From Bacteroidales bacterium (GTDB taxonomy: Bacteria > Bacteroidota > Bacteroidia > Bacteroidales > VadinHA17): DNA of 64,000 nt. This document shows positions 6,845 to 15,657 of this stretch, in pieces. The stretch is from contig JALHSP010000043.1 in the NCBI GenBank assembly GCA_022865305.1, positions 1 to 64,000 of the forward strand. The letters run 5' to 3'. Each line of letters starts with the position of its first letter. The first letter of the stretch is position 1. The notes below the pieces were generated by a model. The model saw only the letters and a list, made by a program, of their open reading frames with translations, searched no databases and was not told where the DNA came from. Made by a program: the position numbers and the translations under genes.

Positions 6845-6957
6845 CGCTGAAGCTTCAGCGCAAGCGTAAGCCCGGAGAAGTCTTGGCGGTTGGATAGCGC
6901 TTTAAAGCGAAACCCTCCTTCGCTACCCTTCGACAGGCTCAGGGTAGCTTCGGAGGG
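6845..6957. repeat. Cluster of REP-like palindromes before ssrA
   Basis: Three hairpins are packed between the hip operators and the ssrA 3' end: a perfect 16-nt palindrome cgctgaagcttcagcg (6845-6860), a short cgctttaaagcg, and a long imperfect stem from about 6911 to 6957 with loop cgacaggctc. The last contains the widely dispersed cttcgacaggctcag word seen in intergenic REP-type repeats of many bacteria. It may also act as an ssrA downstream terminator. Confidence 0.6.
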
Positions 6958-6963
6958 CGAAGG

Positions 6964-7356
6964 TGGAGCTGCGGGGAATCGAACCCCGGTCCAAACATGG
7001 AGACCATATGCTTTCTACATGCTTAGTCCTGCTTGATTTTCGTGACCTGTCAGCTGCAGAACAACCTAACAAGCCCTTAGTTCCTGTTTGCTTCACCATC
7101 CGACCGGAACGATCTTCAGGCTAGCCCCGGATTGCGTGCGCCTCCTTATCGGGTTGGATCAGGGCAGAACCGCCCGGGAGACGTCCCGTTCCGGTACCTG
7201 GTACCGGAATTAAGCTTAAACTACTTTATTCGCTTAAGCAGCGAGAGCGTAATTAGATTCGCCAGTTATTGTTTTGTGACACTGTTTAAGTGACGTGCCA
7301 CCACACACTGCATGCTTACATACCACCCCTCATGCTGTCAAAACCAGGTCAGCCCC
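6964..7356 (-). ncRNA. ssrA: Transfer-messenger RNA (tmRNA)
   Basis: One-piece tmRNA that rescues stalled ribosomes. The acceptor stem pairs GGGGCUG (5' end at 7356) with CAGCUCC (ending at 6965), with discriminator A at 6964. CCA is not fully encoded (the strand continues CCT). A T-arm (ggttcgattcc on the minus strand) precedes it. The tag frame at 7263-7234 reads GESNYALAA then TAA, matching the Bacteroidota tag type. The length is about 393 nt, within the usual range. A TATCTTTG -7 box lies 14 nt upstream of the 5' end. Confidence 0.95.
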
Positions 7357-7370
7357 GGTGATATGAAATA

Positions 7371-7378
7371 CAAAGATA
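7371..7378 (-). promoter_or_regulatory. ssrA promoter, -7 box TATCTTTG
   Basis: On the minus strand TATCTTTG matches the Bacteroidota -7 consensus TAnnTTTG and lies 14 nt before the ssrA 5' end. A clear TTTG -33 box at the expected spacing was not found, so the call rests on one box and position. Confidence 0.5.
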
Positions 7379-7461
7379 ATACATTGTAAAAGAACTAAAA
7401 AATCTTTCTCAAAAATCAGACCAGAGTGATTATATTCACAGTATTAAATTAATCAGTAAGG

Positions 7462-9945
7462 ATGATGAAAAGAAATCTCTTAATTCTATTTATGCTGGTA
7501 ACAACAATAAATGCTTTTGCCCAGCAAACAGGCTTCCGGCTGAACGATCAGGAATATTTTGAAAACGGGGGTGTCAATATTATGGCTTTCCAGGATATCT
7601 ATCCCGAAGGTCACCAGGGTGGCGTATCAATTATTATGCATGGTATGCGGATTGCAACCAACGGCGATTTACGTCTCGATGAAACACCCGGACAATGGCA
7701 GCCAATACCGAAGCAAAAGAAACGTACAGTAGATATTGCCGGCAATCTGATCACTGTTAACCTGACCTATCCCGATTCAGCAATAAATGGAAAAGGATTT
7801 AATCCAATATTCTATCCTGATCTCTATTTTAATTATACAGTAAAAACACGTGCTGAAGGAGGATCAATTATTGTTACAGTCGACCTTGACAGACCAATGC
7901 ATTCTGAATTCATCGGGAAAGTCGGTTTTAATATGGAACTTTTTCCCGGCTGGCTGTTTGGCAAATCGTGGTACATGGATAACCAGTCAGGGATTTTTCC
8001 AAGACAGGCTAACGGGCCTGGTATGTTCGATCATAAAGGGGCACTGGTTGCCGCAAAACCAATGGCTTCCGGAAAACAACTGGTTGTTGCTCCTGAAGAT
8101 GAAAACCTGAGACTGACCATCCGGTCAGGAACAGGCGATCTTCAGCTTATCGATGGCCGTTATCAGCATAATAACGGCTGGTTTGTTGTCAGGTCGCTGG
8201 TTGCCACCGGCGCAACAACAAAAGCCATCGAGTGGGTGATTACACCAAATGTTATCAGTGGTTGGATCGGTGAACCGGTTATTCATGTCTCTCAGATAGG
8301 TTATCATCCTGCACAGCAAAAAACTGCTTTTGTTGAACTGGACAGGAATGACCCAGAAAGAGAAAATGTTGAACTGGTTTGGATAGGTACAGATGGGAAA
8401 CAGCAGACAGTTGTTTCACAGAAACCTGAGGAATGGGGCAGATTCCTTCGTTATAATTATTTGAAACTTGATTTTTCCTCTGTAAAAAATCCAGGGATGT
8501 ACTTGGTGAAATATGGAAAACAACAGTCTCAACCGTTCCGTATTGCCGCTGATGTTTTTGAGCGTAATGTATGGCAGCCAACACTGGAATATTTTCTGCC
8601 GGTGCAGATGTGCCACATGCGGGTTAACGAAAAGTACCGTGTATGGCATGGCTTGTGTCATATGGACGATGCACTGATGGCGCAGGTTAACTACAACCAT
8701 TTTGACGGTTATATCCAGGGAGGATCTACATTAACTAAGTATAAACCGGGTGAACATGTTCCGGGACTTAATATCGGAGGCTGGCACGATGCCGGCGATT
8801 ATGACCTGAGGGTAGAATCGCAGAGCGGCGAGGTTTATATTTTAACACAGATGTATGAGGCTTTTAACCTGAAATATGATGAAACCTCTGTCGATCAGCA
8901 CTCCAGGATTGTCGAGATCCATCAGCCTGACGGAAAACCTGATATTCTTCAGCAGATTGAACATGGCGCTCTCACGGTAGTAGGCGGATACAGGAATCTG
9001 GGAAGGCTGTATCGCGGGATCATAAGCCCTGGCTTGCGGCAATATGTATTGCTTGGGGACGGTGTAAATATGACTGATGGACTTATTCACAGCGATGATC
9101 TGAAATCCGGGGAAAAAACCGGTACCCATTCCTCTCTCACTGACGATGACTGGGTTTTCACAGAAGATAATCCCGGCAGGGAGTTAACAGTAGCTGCACA
9201 TATGGCAGCAGCTTCAAGGGCACTGAAAGGTTTTAACGATACTCTTAGTGCTCAATGTCTTGAAGTAGCTGAAGCAATCTTCAACATTGACCGCCCGGTG
9301 ACAGGTCGTGCAGCTTCATCAAAGGTACATGCTGCAATAGAACTGTTAAGGACCACCGGGGAACAGGTTTATAAAGATTATATACTTCAGAATGAGTCCC
9401 TTATTGTTAAAGAGTTCCGGAACCTGGGGTGGATAATCGGTGCGGCACTTCCAAAAATTGATAATGCAGCTTTTACACAATCGATTAACAAAGCTGCAGC
9501 GGGTTTTTCATCTGAGATTACCAAGCAGGGGGCCCAAACCCCGTTTGGAGTTCCTTATCGTCCGAATATCTGGGGAGCAGGATGGGATATTCAGAGCTTT
9601 GGAGTGAGGCAATATTTCCTTCATAAAGCTTTTCCTGATATTTTTTCTGCTGATTACATGTTTAATGCCCTGAATTTTATTCTGGGCGTGCATCCTGGAT
9701 CAAATACTGCCTCGTTTGCTTCAGGTGTGGGATCCAGGTCAACCATTGTAGCTTATGGGGTAAACAGGGCTGACTGGTCATATATCCCGGGCGGAGTTTC
9801 TTCAGGCACTGCACTGATACGCCCGGACTATCCTGAACTTCTGGATTGGCCGTATCTGTGGCAGCAACAGGAATATGTGATGGGCGGAGGCGCTACCAAT
9901 TTTATGTTCCTGGTACTTGCAGCTGATCAGCTTTTATCAGAATAA
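7462..9945 (+). CDS. Secreted GH9-family glycoside hydrolase-like protein
   Basis: Large secreted protein related to GH9 endoglucanases/exo-glycosidases. A signal peptide (about 1-20, ending AFAQ) is followed by about 250 residues I cannot assign, then an immunoglobulin-like CelD_N domain (about 273-368, beginning VIHVSQIGYHP), then the (alpha/alpha)6 catalytic domain. The catalytic aspartates are in GGWHDAGDYDL (D443, D446). At the C-terminus, where GH9 enzymes have a D-Y-V-T-N-E-V-type motif carrying the proton donor, this protein reads EYVMGGGATN from E804, so the canonical Asn-Glu is replaced by glycines. Either E804 or another acid substitutes, or the protein is not a classical cellulase. 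It leads a run of four secreted carbohydrate-active genes. Confidence 0.85.
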   Translation: MMKRNLLILFMLVTTINAFAQQTGFRLNDQEYFENGGVNIMAFQDIYPEGHQGGVSIIMHGMRIATNGDLRLDETPGQWQPIPKQKKRTVDIAGNLITVNLTYPDSAINGKGFNPIFYPDLYFNYTVKTRAEGGSIIVTVDLDRPMHSEFIGKVGFNMELFPGWLFGKSWYMDNQSGIFPRQANGPGMFDHKGALVAAKPMASGKQLVVAPEDENLRLTIRSGTGDLQLIDGRYQHNNGWFVVRSLVATGATTKAIEWVITPNVISGWIGEPVIHVSQIGYHPAQQKTAFVELDRNDPERENVELVWIGTDGKQQTVVSQKPEEWGRFLRYNYLKLDFSSVKNPGMYLVKYGKQQSQPFRIAADVFERNVWQPTLEYFLPVQMCHMRVNEKYRVWHGLCHMDDALMAQVNYNHFDGYIQGGSTLTKYKPGEHVPGLNIGGWHDAGDYDLRVESQSGEVYILTQMYEAFNLKYDETSVDQHSRIVEIHQPDGKPDILQQIEHGALTVVGGYRNLGRLYRGIISPGLRQYVLLGDGVNMTDGLIHSDDLKSGEKTGTHSSLTDDDWVFTEDNPGRELTVAAHMAAASRALKGFNDTLSAQCLEVAEAIFNIDRPVTGRAASSKVHAAIELLRTTGEQVYKDYILQNESLIVKEFRNLGWIIGAALPKIDNAAFTQSINKAAAGFSSEITKQGAQTPFGVPYRPNIWGAGWDIQSFGVRQYFLHKAFPDIFSADYMFNALNFILGVHPGSNTASFASGVGSRSTIVAYGVNRADWSYIPGGVSSGTALIRPDYPELLDWPYLWQQQEYVMGGGATNFMFLVLAADQLLSE

Positions 9946-9954
9946 AGAAAGGAA

Positions 9955-10084
9955 AAACCCCCTTTCCTTTTCCCCCAAGGGGAGGGCCGAGCGTTTAAAA
10001 ATTGCCCGGTGGGCAATTTTAGCGAAGGAGCCAGTCTGCCGCGGAGATCCTTCCCCCGTGGGGGAAGGTTGGGAAGGGGGTTTT
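9955..10084. repeat. MITE-like palindromic repeat, long copy
   Basis: The element starts with aaaccccctttcc and ends with gggaagggggttt, forming terminal inverted repeats. Its right half (from about 10031, ccagtctgccgcggag onward) matches 30783-30834 closely. The middle holds a perfect 10-bp-arm hairpin aaaattgccc/gggcaatttt (9998-10020) missing from the shorter copy. It begins 9 bp after the GH9 stop and could serve as a terminator-like barrier. Confidence 0.65.
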
Positions 10085-10137
10085 AGAATAAAATAAACTA
10101 ACAAGTTGAGATATAATTACTACCTAACATTTAATCT

Positions 10138-11832
10138 ATGAAATCCGACAGGCGAAAATTTATTAAAACTGTGGGAGCCGGGGCTACAGGGCTTACAATT
10201 GGTGCTGCATCCTTTGCTACAGCATCATGTGCTTCTCCAGGCACAAAAAAAGATGAAGATGACGGACAGTTACTTTTCATTGGCGATAACATTGCTGTTG
10301 TCGATACACAGTACGGCAAAGTGAAAGGGTATCTCCTTAGGGGAATTAACTATTTTCTTGGAATTCCTTACGGTGCGGATACTTCTGGTCCAAACAGGTT
10401 TATGCTGCCGCAAAAGCCGAAACCATGGGCCGATACCTTCCCGGCAGTATGGTGGGGCAATTCAGCTCCACAGATAATGGAAAAACGTTATGCAAATGTA
10501 TATTCATCCTTTATAGATCATTGGAATTATGATGATGTAAGCGAGGACTGCCTGAGACTGAATGTGTTCACACCGGCAATAAATGACGGAATTAAACGGC
10601 CGGTAATGGTCTGGCTGCACGGAGGCGGTTTTGTAAATGGCAACGGAATTGAGCAGGATGGGTATAGCGGAGAAAATCTGGCACGTAAGGGGGATATTGT
10701 ATTCGTTTCAGTCAACCACAGGCTTGGTCCGCTGGGTTTCACTAACCTTGCCGGAGTGGGTGGCGAAAAGTTTGCTGCATCAGGAAATGTTGGAATGCTC
10801 GATATTGTGGCGGCTCTTGAATGGGTAAGGGATAACATCACTAATTTTGGAGGCGACCCGGGAATTGTAACCATAATGGGACAATCGGGTGGGGGAGCAG
10901 AAGTAACAACACTCACTGCAATGCCTTCAGCAAAAGGATTATTCCATAAAGCCGTTGTACTCAGCGGTGCCGGGACAAAATCCGGCGAAAAGGATTATTC
11001 TGAAAAATTAGGTGCCTATGTTTTGAAAGAAGCCGGATTAACTGCAAATCAAATAGATAAACTGCAGGAAATTCCATGGCTCGATTATATTGCCATCGCT
11101 AACCGTGCTGCTGCGAAATTATCCCAGGAATCGGGACCAGCACCTGCAGGTTTACGCAGAGGCTTTAATCCTATCGTTGATGGTGTAATAATTCCTCAGC
11201 ATCCTTATTATCCTGATGCCGCTCCTTCTGCTGAAGATGTGCCAATGATGATTTGCTCAACCATGAATGAGATGTCCCCCAGCCGTACAGATGCCTCTCT
11301 GGAAAACGTAACTCTTGACGAGGTAAAGGAAAGAGTTAAGCAGAGAGCCGGATTTGGCGCCGGATTCGGAGATAAAGCCGGAGAGGTTGTGGAAGCATAC
11401 GCAAAAGTATTTCCCGACAGGAAACCCGTTGAAATATGGTCAATGATAAGTGGCAATCGTCAGGGTGTTGTCGCTCTTGCTGATGCAAAATCAAAACAGG
11501 CACCGCCTGTATATGTTGCCTGGTTCTGCTGGCAGCCGCCATTGTTTGACAACCGGATGCGGGCATTCCATTGTTCAGATATTTGCTTCTGGTACTATAA
11601 TACCGACTTTATGTTAACCCATACCGGAGGTGGTGCCAGGCCAAGGAAATTATCCGAAAAGATGTCCGGAGCTCTTCTGCAATTTATGAAGACAGGTAAT
11701 CCTGACGGAGGTGGATTGCCTTCATGGCCAAAATACACAACTGAAAATGGCGAAGTGATGGTCCTTGATGATGCTTCAGAAGTTAAAAATGATCCAGACA
11801 GGGAAGCAAGGAAAGCTTTACCAGGTACTTAG
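10138..11832 (+). CDS. Tat-exported type-B carboxylesterase
   Basis: Alpha/beta hydrolase of the carboxylesterase type-B family (Pfam COesterase), probably removing ester substituents from plant or algal polysaccharides outside the cytoplasm. The N-terminus carries a twin-arginine motif (RRKFIK, residues 5-10) and a hydrophobic stretch ending ATASCA, which may also be a lipobox. Catalytic features: oxyanion-hole HGGGF (about 161-165), nucleophile S250 in MGQSGGGAE, and the histidine region RAFHCSDICFWY near residue 477. The 564-residue length fits the family. It lies between GH9-like and CE1-like genes in the same direction, supporting a shared polysaccharide substrate. Confidence 0.88.
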   Translation: MKSDRRKFIKTVGAGATGLTIGAASFATASCASPGTKKDEDDGQLLFIGDNIAVVDTQYGKVKGYLLRGINYFLGIPYGADTSGPNRFMLPQKPKPWADTFPAVWWGNSAPQIMEKRYANVYSSFIDHWNYDDVSEDCLRLNVFTPAINDGIKRPVMVWLHGGGFVNGNGIEQDGYSGENLARKGDIVFVSVNHRLGPLGFTNLAGVGGEKFAASGNVGMLDIVAALEWVRDNITNFGGDPGIVTIMGQSGGGAEVTTLTAMPSAKGLFHKAVVLSGAGTKSGEKDYSEKLGAYVLKEAGLTANQIDKLQEIPWLDYIAIANRAAAKLSQESGPAPAGLRRGFNPIVDGVIIPQHPYYPDAAPSAEDVPMMICSTMNEMSPSRTDASLENVTLDEVKERVKQRAGFGAGFGDKAGEVVEAYAKVFPDRKPVEIWSMISGNRQGVVALADAKSKQAPPVYVAWFCWQPPLFDNRMRAFHCSDICFWYYNTDFMLTHTGGGARPRKLSEKMSGALLQFMKTGNPDGGGLPSWPKYTTENGEVMVLDDASEVKNDPDREARKALPGT

Positions 11833-11910
11833 AATGCCTAAAGTACTTAGAGTTAAAAGTTTGATAAATTAGATAAGTTATATTTAAATTAATAATAAGG
11901 AGATTTAAAA

Positions 11911-13140
11911 ATGAAGCTCAATGTAAAAACCTCATTTGTAACATTTGTTACAATTTTAATGCTCTCTATTTCTGGTTTTGCGCAGGAACCGGCAAGACCT
12001 GCTGCTGCACCTGCTGCCAGACCCGCTTTCAGGATGCCGGCACGAATTATCTCTCCCGAGATCCTTCCTGACAACAAAGTAACATTCAGATTATATGCTC
12101 CTAAAGCCACAGAAGTAGCTTTAAGCGGAGAATGGATGCCGGGCTTTGGAACCAGTGAATTATTTGCCAGAAATGATACCGGTTTATTCACAATTACTGT
12201 AGTACCGTTAAACCCTGAGTTGTACAGTTATGCATTCACCGTTGACGGCATCAGGATGATAGATCCGAATAATGTTCAGGTTCGTCGTGATGGCTCCCGG
12301 TACGAAAGCTTCTTCATTATACCAGGACCTGAATCGGACCTGTATATCCACAAAAATGGTGTACCTCACGGAACAGTGACCAAAATATGGTATAGATCTG
12401 CAGTTCTTGAAATGGACCGCAGAGTATATGTGTATACTCCGGCCGGGTATGAAACCAGCACAGCAAAGTACCCGGTGTTTTATCTCCTGCACGGTGCAGG
12501 CGGTGATGAAGATGCCTGGACCAATATGGGCCGCACCGCTCAGATAATGGATAACCTAATTGCTCAGGGCAAGGCAAAACCAATGATTGTTGTTATGACC
12601 AACGGTAATGCCAACCAGGCCGGAGCCCAGAATGAAGTGCCTCAGATACCTGCCCAGGCTGGCCAGGGTATGGCAGCTTATACGCGCTATGCCGGGAAAT
12701 TTGAAGAACACCTCGTAAAGGATGTTGTACCTTTTATCGAAAAGAACTACCGTGCCCTGACAGGAATGGATAACCGGGCTATTGCCGGACTATCGATGGG
12801 AGGTGCGCATACCCAGACAATAACCAATAATAATCCCGGAATGTTCGGTTATATAGGAGTTTACAGCATGGGACTGATGAATTTTGGTCCCCAGAACCAG
12901 GATGCTGCAAAACTTGAGCAGGAAAGAGATGCTAAAATTGAAGCTCTGAAAAACAGCGGTTACAAACTATATTGGATTGGCTGCGGCAAGGATGATTTCG
13001 TATATCAAAGCGCTGTAAACCTTCGCAATCTGCTTGACAAACATAACTTTAAATATACATATCGTGAAAGCACAGGTGGTCACACCTGGGCCAACTGGCG
13101 CATTTATCTTTCGGAATTCGCCCCTATGCTTTTTAAGTAA
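11911..13140 (+). CDS. Secreted CE1-like esterase (feruloyl/acetyl-xylan type)
   Basis: Secreted alpha/beta hydrolase of the esterase-D/CE1 family with an N-terminal carbohydrate-module-like E-set domain. The signal peptide ends at about SGFAQ, followed by a Pro/Ala linker. The E-set (about 45-135, VTFRLYAPKATEVALSGEW) resembles CBM48. The esterase domain follows, with FYLLHGAGGDEDAW, nucleophile S295 in AGLSMGGAH and catalytic H391 in GGHTWANWR. Enzymes with this layout in xylan-utilisation loci remove ferulate or acetyl groups; the precise ester is not determined. The stop is 33 bp from the GH3 start, so the two genes are likely co-transcribed. Confidence 0.87.
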   Translation: MKLNVKTSFVTFVTILMLSISGFAQEPARPAAAPAARPAFRMPARIISPEILPDNKVTFRLYAPKATEVALSGEWMPGFGTSELFARNDTGLFTITVVPLNPELYSYAFTVDGIRMIDPNNVQVRRDGSRYESFFIIPGPESDLYIHKNGVPHGTVTKIWYRSAVLEMDRRVYVYTPAGYETSTAKYPVFYLLHGAGGDEDAWTNMGRTAQIMDNLIAQGKAKPMIVVMTNGNANQAGAQNEVPQIPAQAGQGMAAYTRYAGKFEEHLVKDVVPFIEKNYRALTGMDNRAIAGLSMGGAHTQTITNNNPGMFGYIGVYSMGLMNFGPQNQDAAKLEQERDAKIEALKNSGYKLYWIGCGKDDFVYQSAVNLRNLLDKHNFKYTYRESTGGHTWANWRIYLSEFAPMLFK

Positions 13141-13173
13141 AAAAGACAATCATTAATTAAAAACAAGAATATC

Positions 13174-15561
13174 ATGAAGAACAAACTATTTGTTTTGATC
13201 TTACTTTTTTCGGTTGGGCTGATCTCTGTTGGCCAGACTGTCCCGCAGCTTGGTAAAGATCCTGTTGCAAAGGTGATTGCTGCAATGACGCTTGAAGAGA
13301 AAGTAAGTCTTGTTGTTGGCGTAGGTATGCGAATGCCGGGAGCACCCCCATCCACCTCTGCAGCACTTCAACAGGCAAGTCCTGTTGTCGGACAAACTCA
13401 GGATCTTGTTTCCGGTGCTGCCGGTACAACTTTTGCAATTCCGAGATTAGGAATTACTTCAATGGTAGTTGCTGATGGTCCGGCAGGATTAAGGATCAGT
13501 CCTACCAGACAAAATGATAATGCAACCTATTATTGTACTGCATTCCCTGTTGCCACACTCCTGGCATCAACCTGGGATGTTGACCTGGTAAATAAGGTTG
13601 GACAGGCAATGGGTAACGAGGTCCTGGAATATGGAGTTGATGTAATACTTGGCCCCGGAATGAATATTCACAGAAACCCGCTTTGCGGAAGGAATTTTGA
13701 ATATTACTCCGAAGATCCGCTGGTAACCGGGAAAATTGGTGCTGCAATGGTAAATGGTATTGAATCGCAGGGTGTTGGCACTTCTATAAAACACTACGCC
13801 GCAAATAACGCTGAAACAAACCGTAATGCATTAAATACTATAGTAAGTGAAAGAGCTCTTCGTGAGATTTATCTGAAAGGATTCGGTATAACTGTTACAG
13901 AAGCTCAACCATGGACCGTAATGTCATCCTATAATCTTATCAATGGTGTTTATGCTCCGGAAAACCACGACCTGATCACTAAAGTCCTTCGTAATGACTG
14001 GGGCTTTCAAGGCTATGTCATGACTGACTGGTTCGGCGGCAGAGACCCTGTTGCTATGATGAATGCAGGAAATGATTTACTTATGCCAGGTAATCCAAAT
14101 CAAACCAAAGCTATTTTAGAAGGAGTTAAAGCGGGCAAACTTGATGTAAAAATACTTGACAGGAATGTAGAGAGGATCCTGAATATCATCCTTCAGACAC
14201 CCAGATTCAAAGGATATAAATTTTCAAATAAACCTGATCTGAAAGCTCATGCAGAAGTCACCCGCCAGGCAGCTGCGGAAGGAATGGTTTTATTGAAGAA
14301 TAATTTTGCGTTACCTCTGCCCCAGGAAGTAAAGAAAATTGCAGCTTTTGGAAATACTTCTTACGAGATTATCACGGGCGGTACAGGAAGCGGTGATGTT
14401 AATGAAGCTTACAGTGTAGCTCTTGTTGAAGGATTGCAGAATGCCGGTTATGCTGTCAATGAAAACCTTCAGGCAATGTATTCCGGTTATCTGAAAGCCG
14501 CCAAAGAAGGAAAACAGAGAAGCCGCGGCTTTATGATGGGGTCAGTTCCGGTTTCAGAGCTGACTGTTAATTCCGATATAGTTAACAGCATGGTCAATGT
14601 TACTGATGCTGCTATTATTACGATTGGCAGAAATTCAGGAGAAGGTTATGACCGTAAAGCTGAAGAAGGTGATTTTGAGCTGAGCTCTGCTGAAAAAGAC
14701 CTGATTAAGCTGGTTGCAACAGCTTATCAGGCAAAAAGCAAGAAGGTGATTTTAATCCTCAATGTCGGAGGTGTTGTTGAAACTGCCAGCTGGAAAGAAA
14801 TTCCTGATGCTGTTTTGCTTGCATGGCAGGCAGGGCAGGAGACCGGAAATTCAATTGCTGATGTTATCAGCGGAAAAGTTAATCCTTCCGGAAAACTTGC
14901 ATCAACGTTCCCTGTGAATTATAAAGATGTACCCTCTGCAAGGAATTTCCCGGGAAAAGTAACAGAACAGGCTCAGGCACAACCTGCTACCTCTGAGGCA
15001 GGTATGATGGGAGCATTTATGCGTCCCCAGGCTGCAGAAGTCACTTATGAAGAAGGTATTTATACAGGATATCGCTACTATAATACTTTCAATGTACCAG
15101 TTTCATATGAATTTGGCTACGGTCTCTCATTTACAACTTTTGAATATTCCAACGTGATGCTGAGCGCAACAAAGTTCAACAAACAAATTACTATAACTGT
15201 AGATATTAAAAACACCGGAAAAGTTCCGGGTAAAGAGATCGTACAGCTATACCTTGGTGCTCCGTCTGTCAGGATTGATAAGCCGGAAAGCGAATTAAAG
15301 GGATTCGCCAAGACCCGGCTGTTGCAGCCAGGTGAAGTTCATACTTTGACTTTCACTATTGATGAAAAAAGTCTTGCATCATTTAACCCACCCACCTCAT
15401 CATGGGTTGCTGATGCCGGACAATATACAGTTAAGTTTGGCGCATCCTCCAAGGATATCAGACAGACAGCATCATTTACCCTTGGGAAGTATTTGAATGT
15501 TGATAAAGAGAGTGTTGCACTTGTACCCAAAGCGAAGATAAATGAATTGAAACCTGAATAG
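13174..15561 (+). CDS. Secreted GH3 beta-glucosidase/xylosidase-like enzyme
   Basis: Glycoside hydrolase family 3, probably releasing glucose or xylose from oligosaccharides made by the neighbouring enzymes. A signal peptide (to about SVGQ) precedes the TIM-barrel domain, which contains the nucleophile D285 in GYVMTDWFGG. The alpha/beta sandwich domain carries GRNSGEGYDR with the probable acid/base E490. A C-terminal fibronectin-III-like domain (about 660-740, NTGKVPGKEIVQLYLG) is typical. The 795-residue length is normal. An unusual insert before the catalytic region (about 50-75, rich in Pro, Ser, Ala and Gln) was noted. It is last in the carbohydrate run. Confidence 0.93.
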   Translation: MKNKLFVLILLFSVGLISVGQTVPQLGKDPVAKVIAAMTLEEKVSLVVGVGMRMPGAPPSTSAALQQASPVVGQTQDLVSGAAGTTFAIPRLGITSMVVADGPAGLRISPTRQNDNATYYCTAFPVATLLASTWDVDLVNKVGQAMGNEVLEYGVDVILGPGMNIHRNPLCGRNFEYYSEDPLVTGKIGAAMVNGIESQGVGTSIKHYAANNAETNRNALNTIVSERALREIYLKGFGITVTEAQPWTVMSSYNLINGVYAPENHDLITKVLRNDWGFQGYVMTDWFGGRDPVAMMNAGNDLLMPGNPNQTKAILEGVKAGKLDVKILDRNVERILNIILQTPRFKGYKFSNKPDLKAHAEVTRQAAAEGMVLLKNNFALPLPQEVKKIAAFGNTSYEIITGGTGSGDVNEAYSVALVEGLQNAGYAVNENLQAMYSGYLKAAKEGKQRSRGFMMGSVPVSELTVNSDIVNSMVNVTDAAIITIGRNSGEGYDRKAEEGDFELSSAEKDLIKLVATAYQAKSKKVILILNVGGVVETASWKEIPDAVLLAWQAGQETGNSIADVISGKVNPSGKLASTFPVNYKDVPSARNFPGKVTEQAQAQPATSEAGMMGAFMRPQAAEVTYEEGIYTGYRYYNTFNVPVSYEFGYGLSFTTFEYSNVMLSATKFNKQITITVDIKNTGKVPGKEIVQLYLGAPSVRIDKPESELKGFAKTRLLQPGEVHTLTFTIDEKSLASFNPPTSSWVADAGQYTVKFGASSKDIRQTASFTLGKYLNVDKESVALVPKAKINELKPE

Positions 15562-15657
15562 TATTCAGTCTTTTGCCGGAAATGCAATGATAAGTACATC
15601 CGGCAGGGCAAGTGTGGCATTTGATCCGAAAAATCTATAATTAAATTTTCCTTATTC

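Noticed and set aside
10527-10916. A 129-residue minus-strand frame within the carboxylesterase gene
   Set aside because: It is antisense to the conserved catalytic core and has the serine/proline-rich composition typical of shadows.
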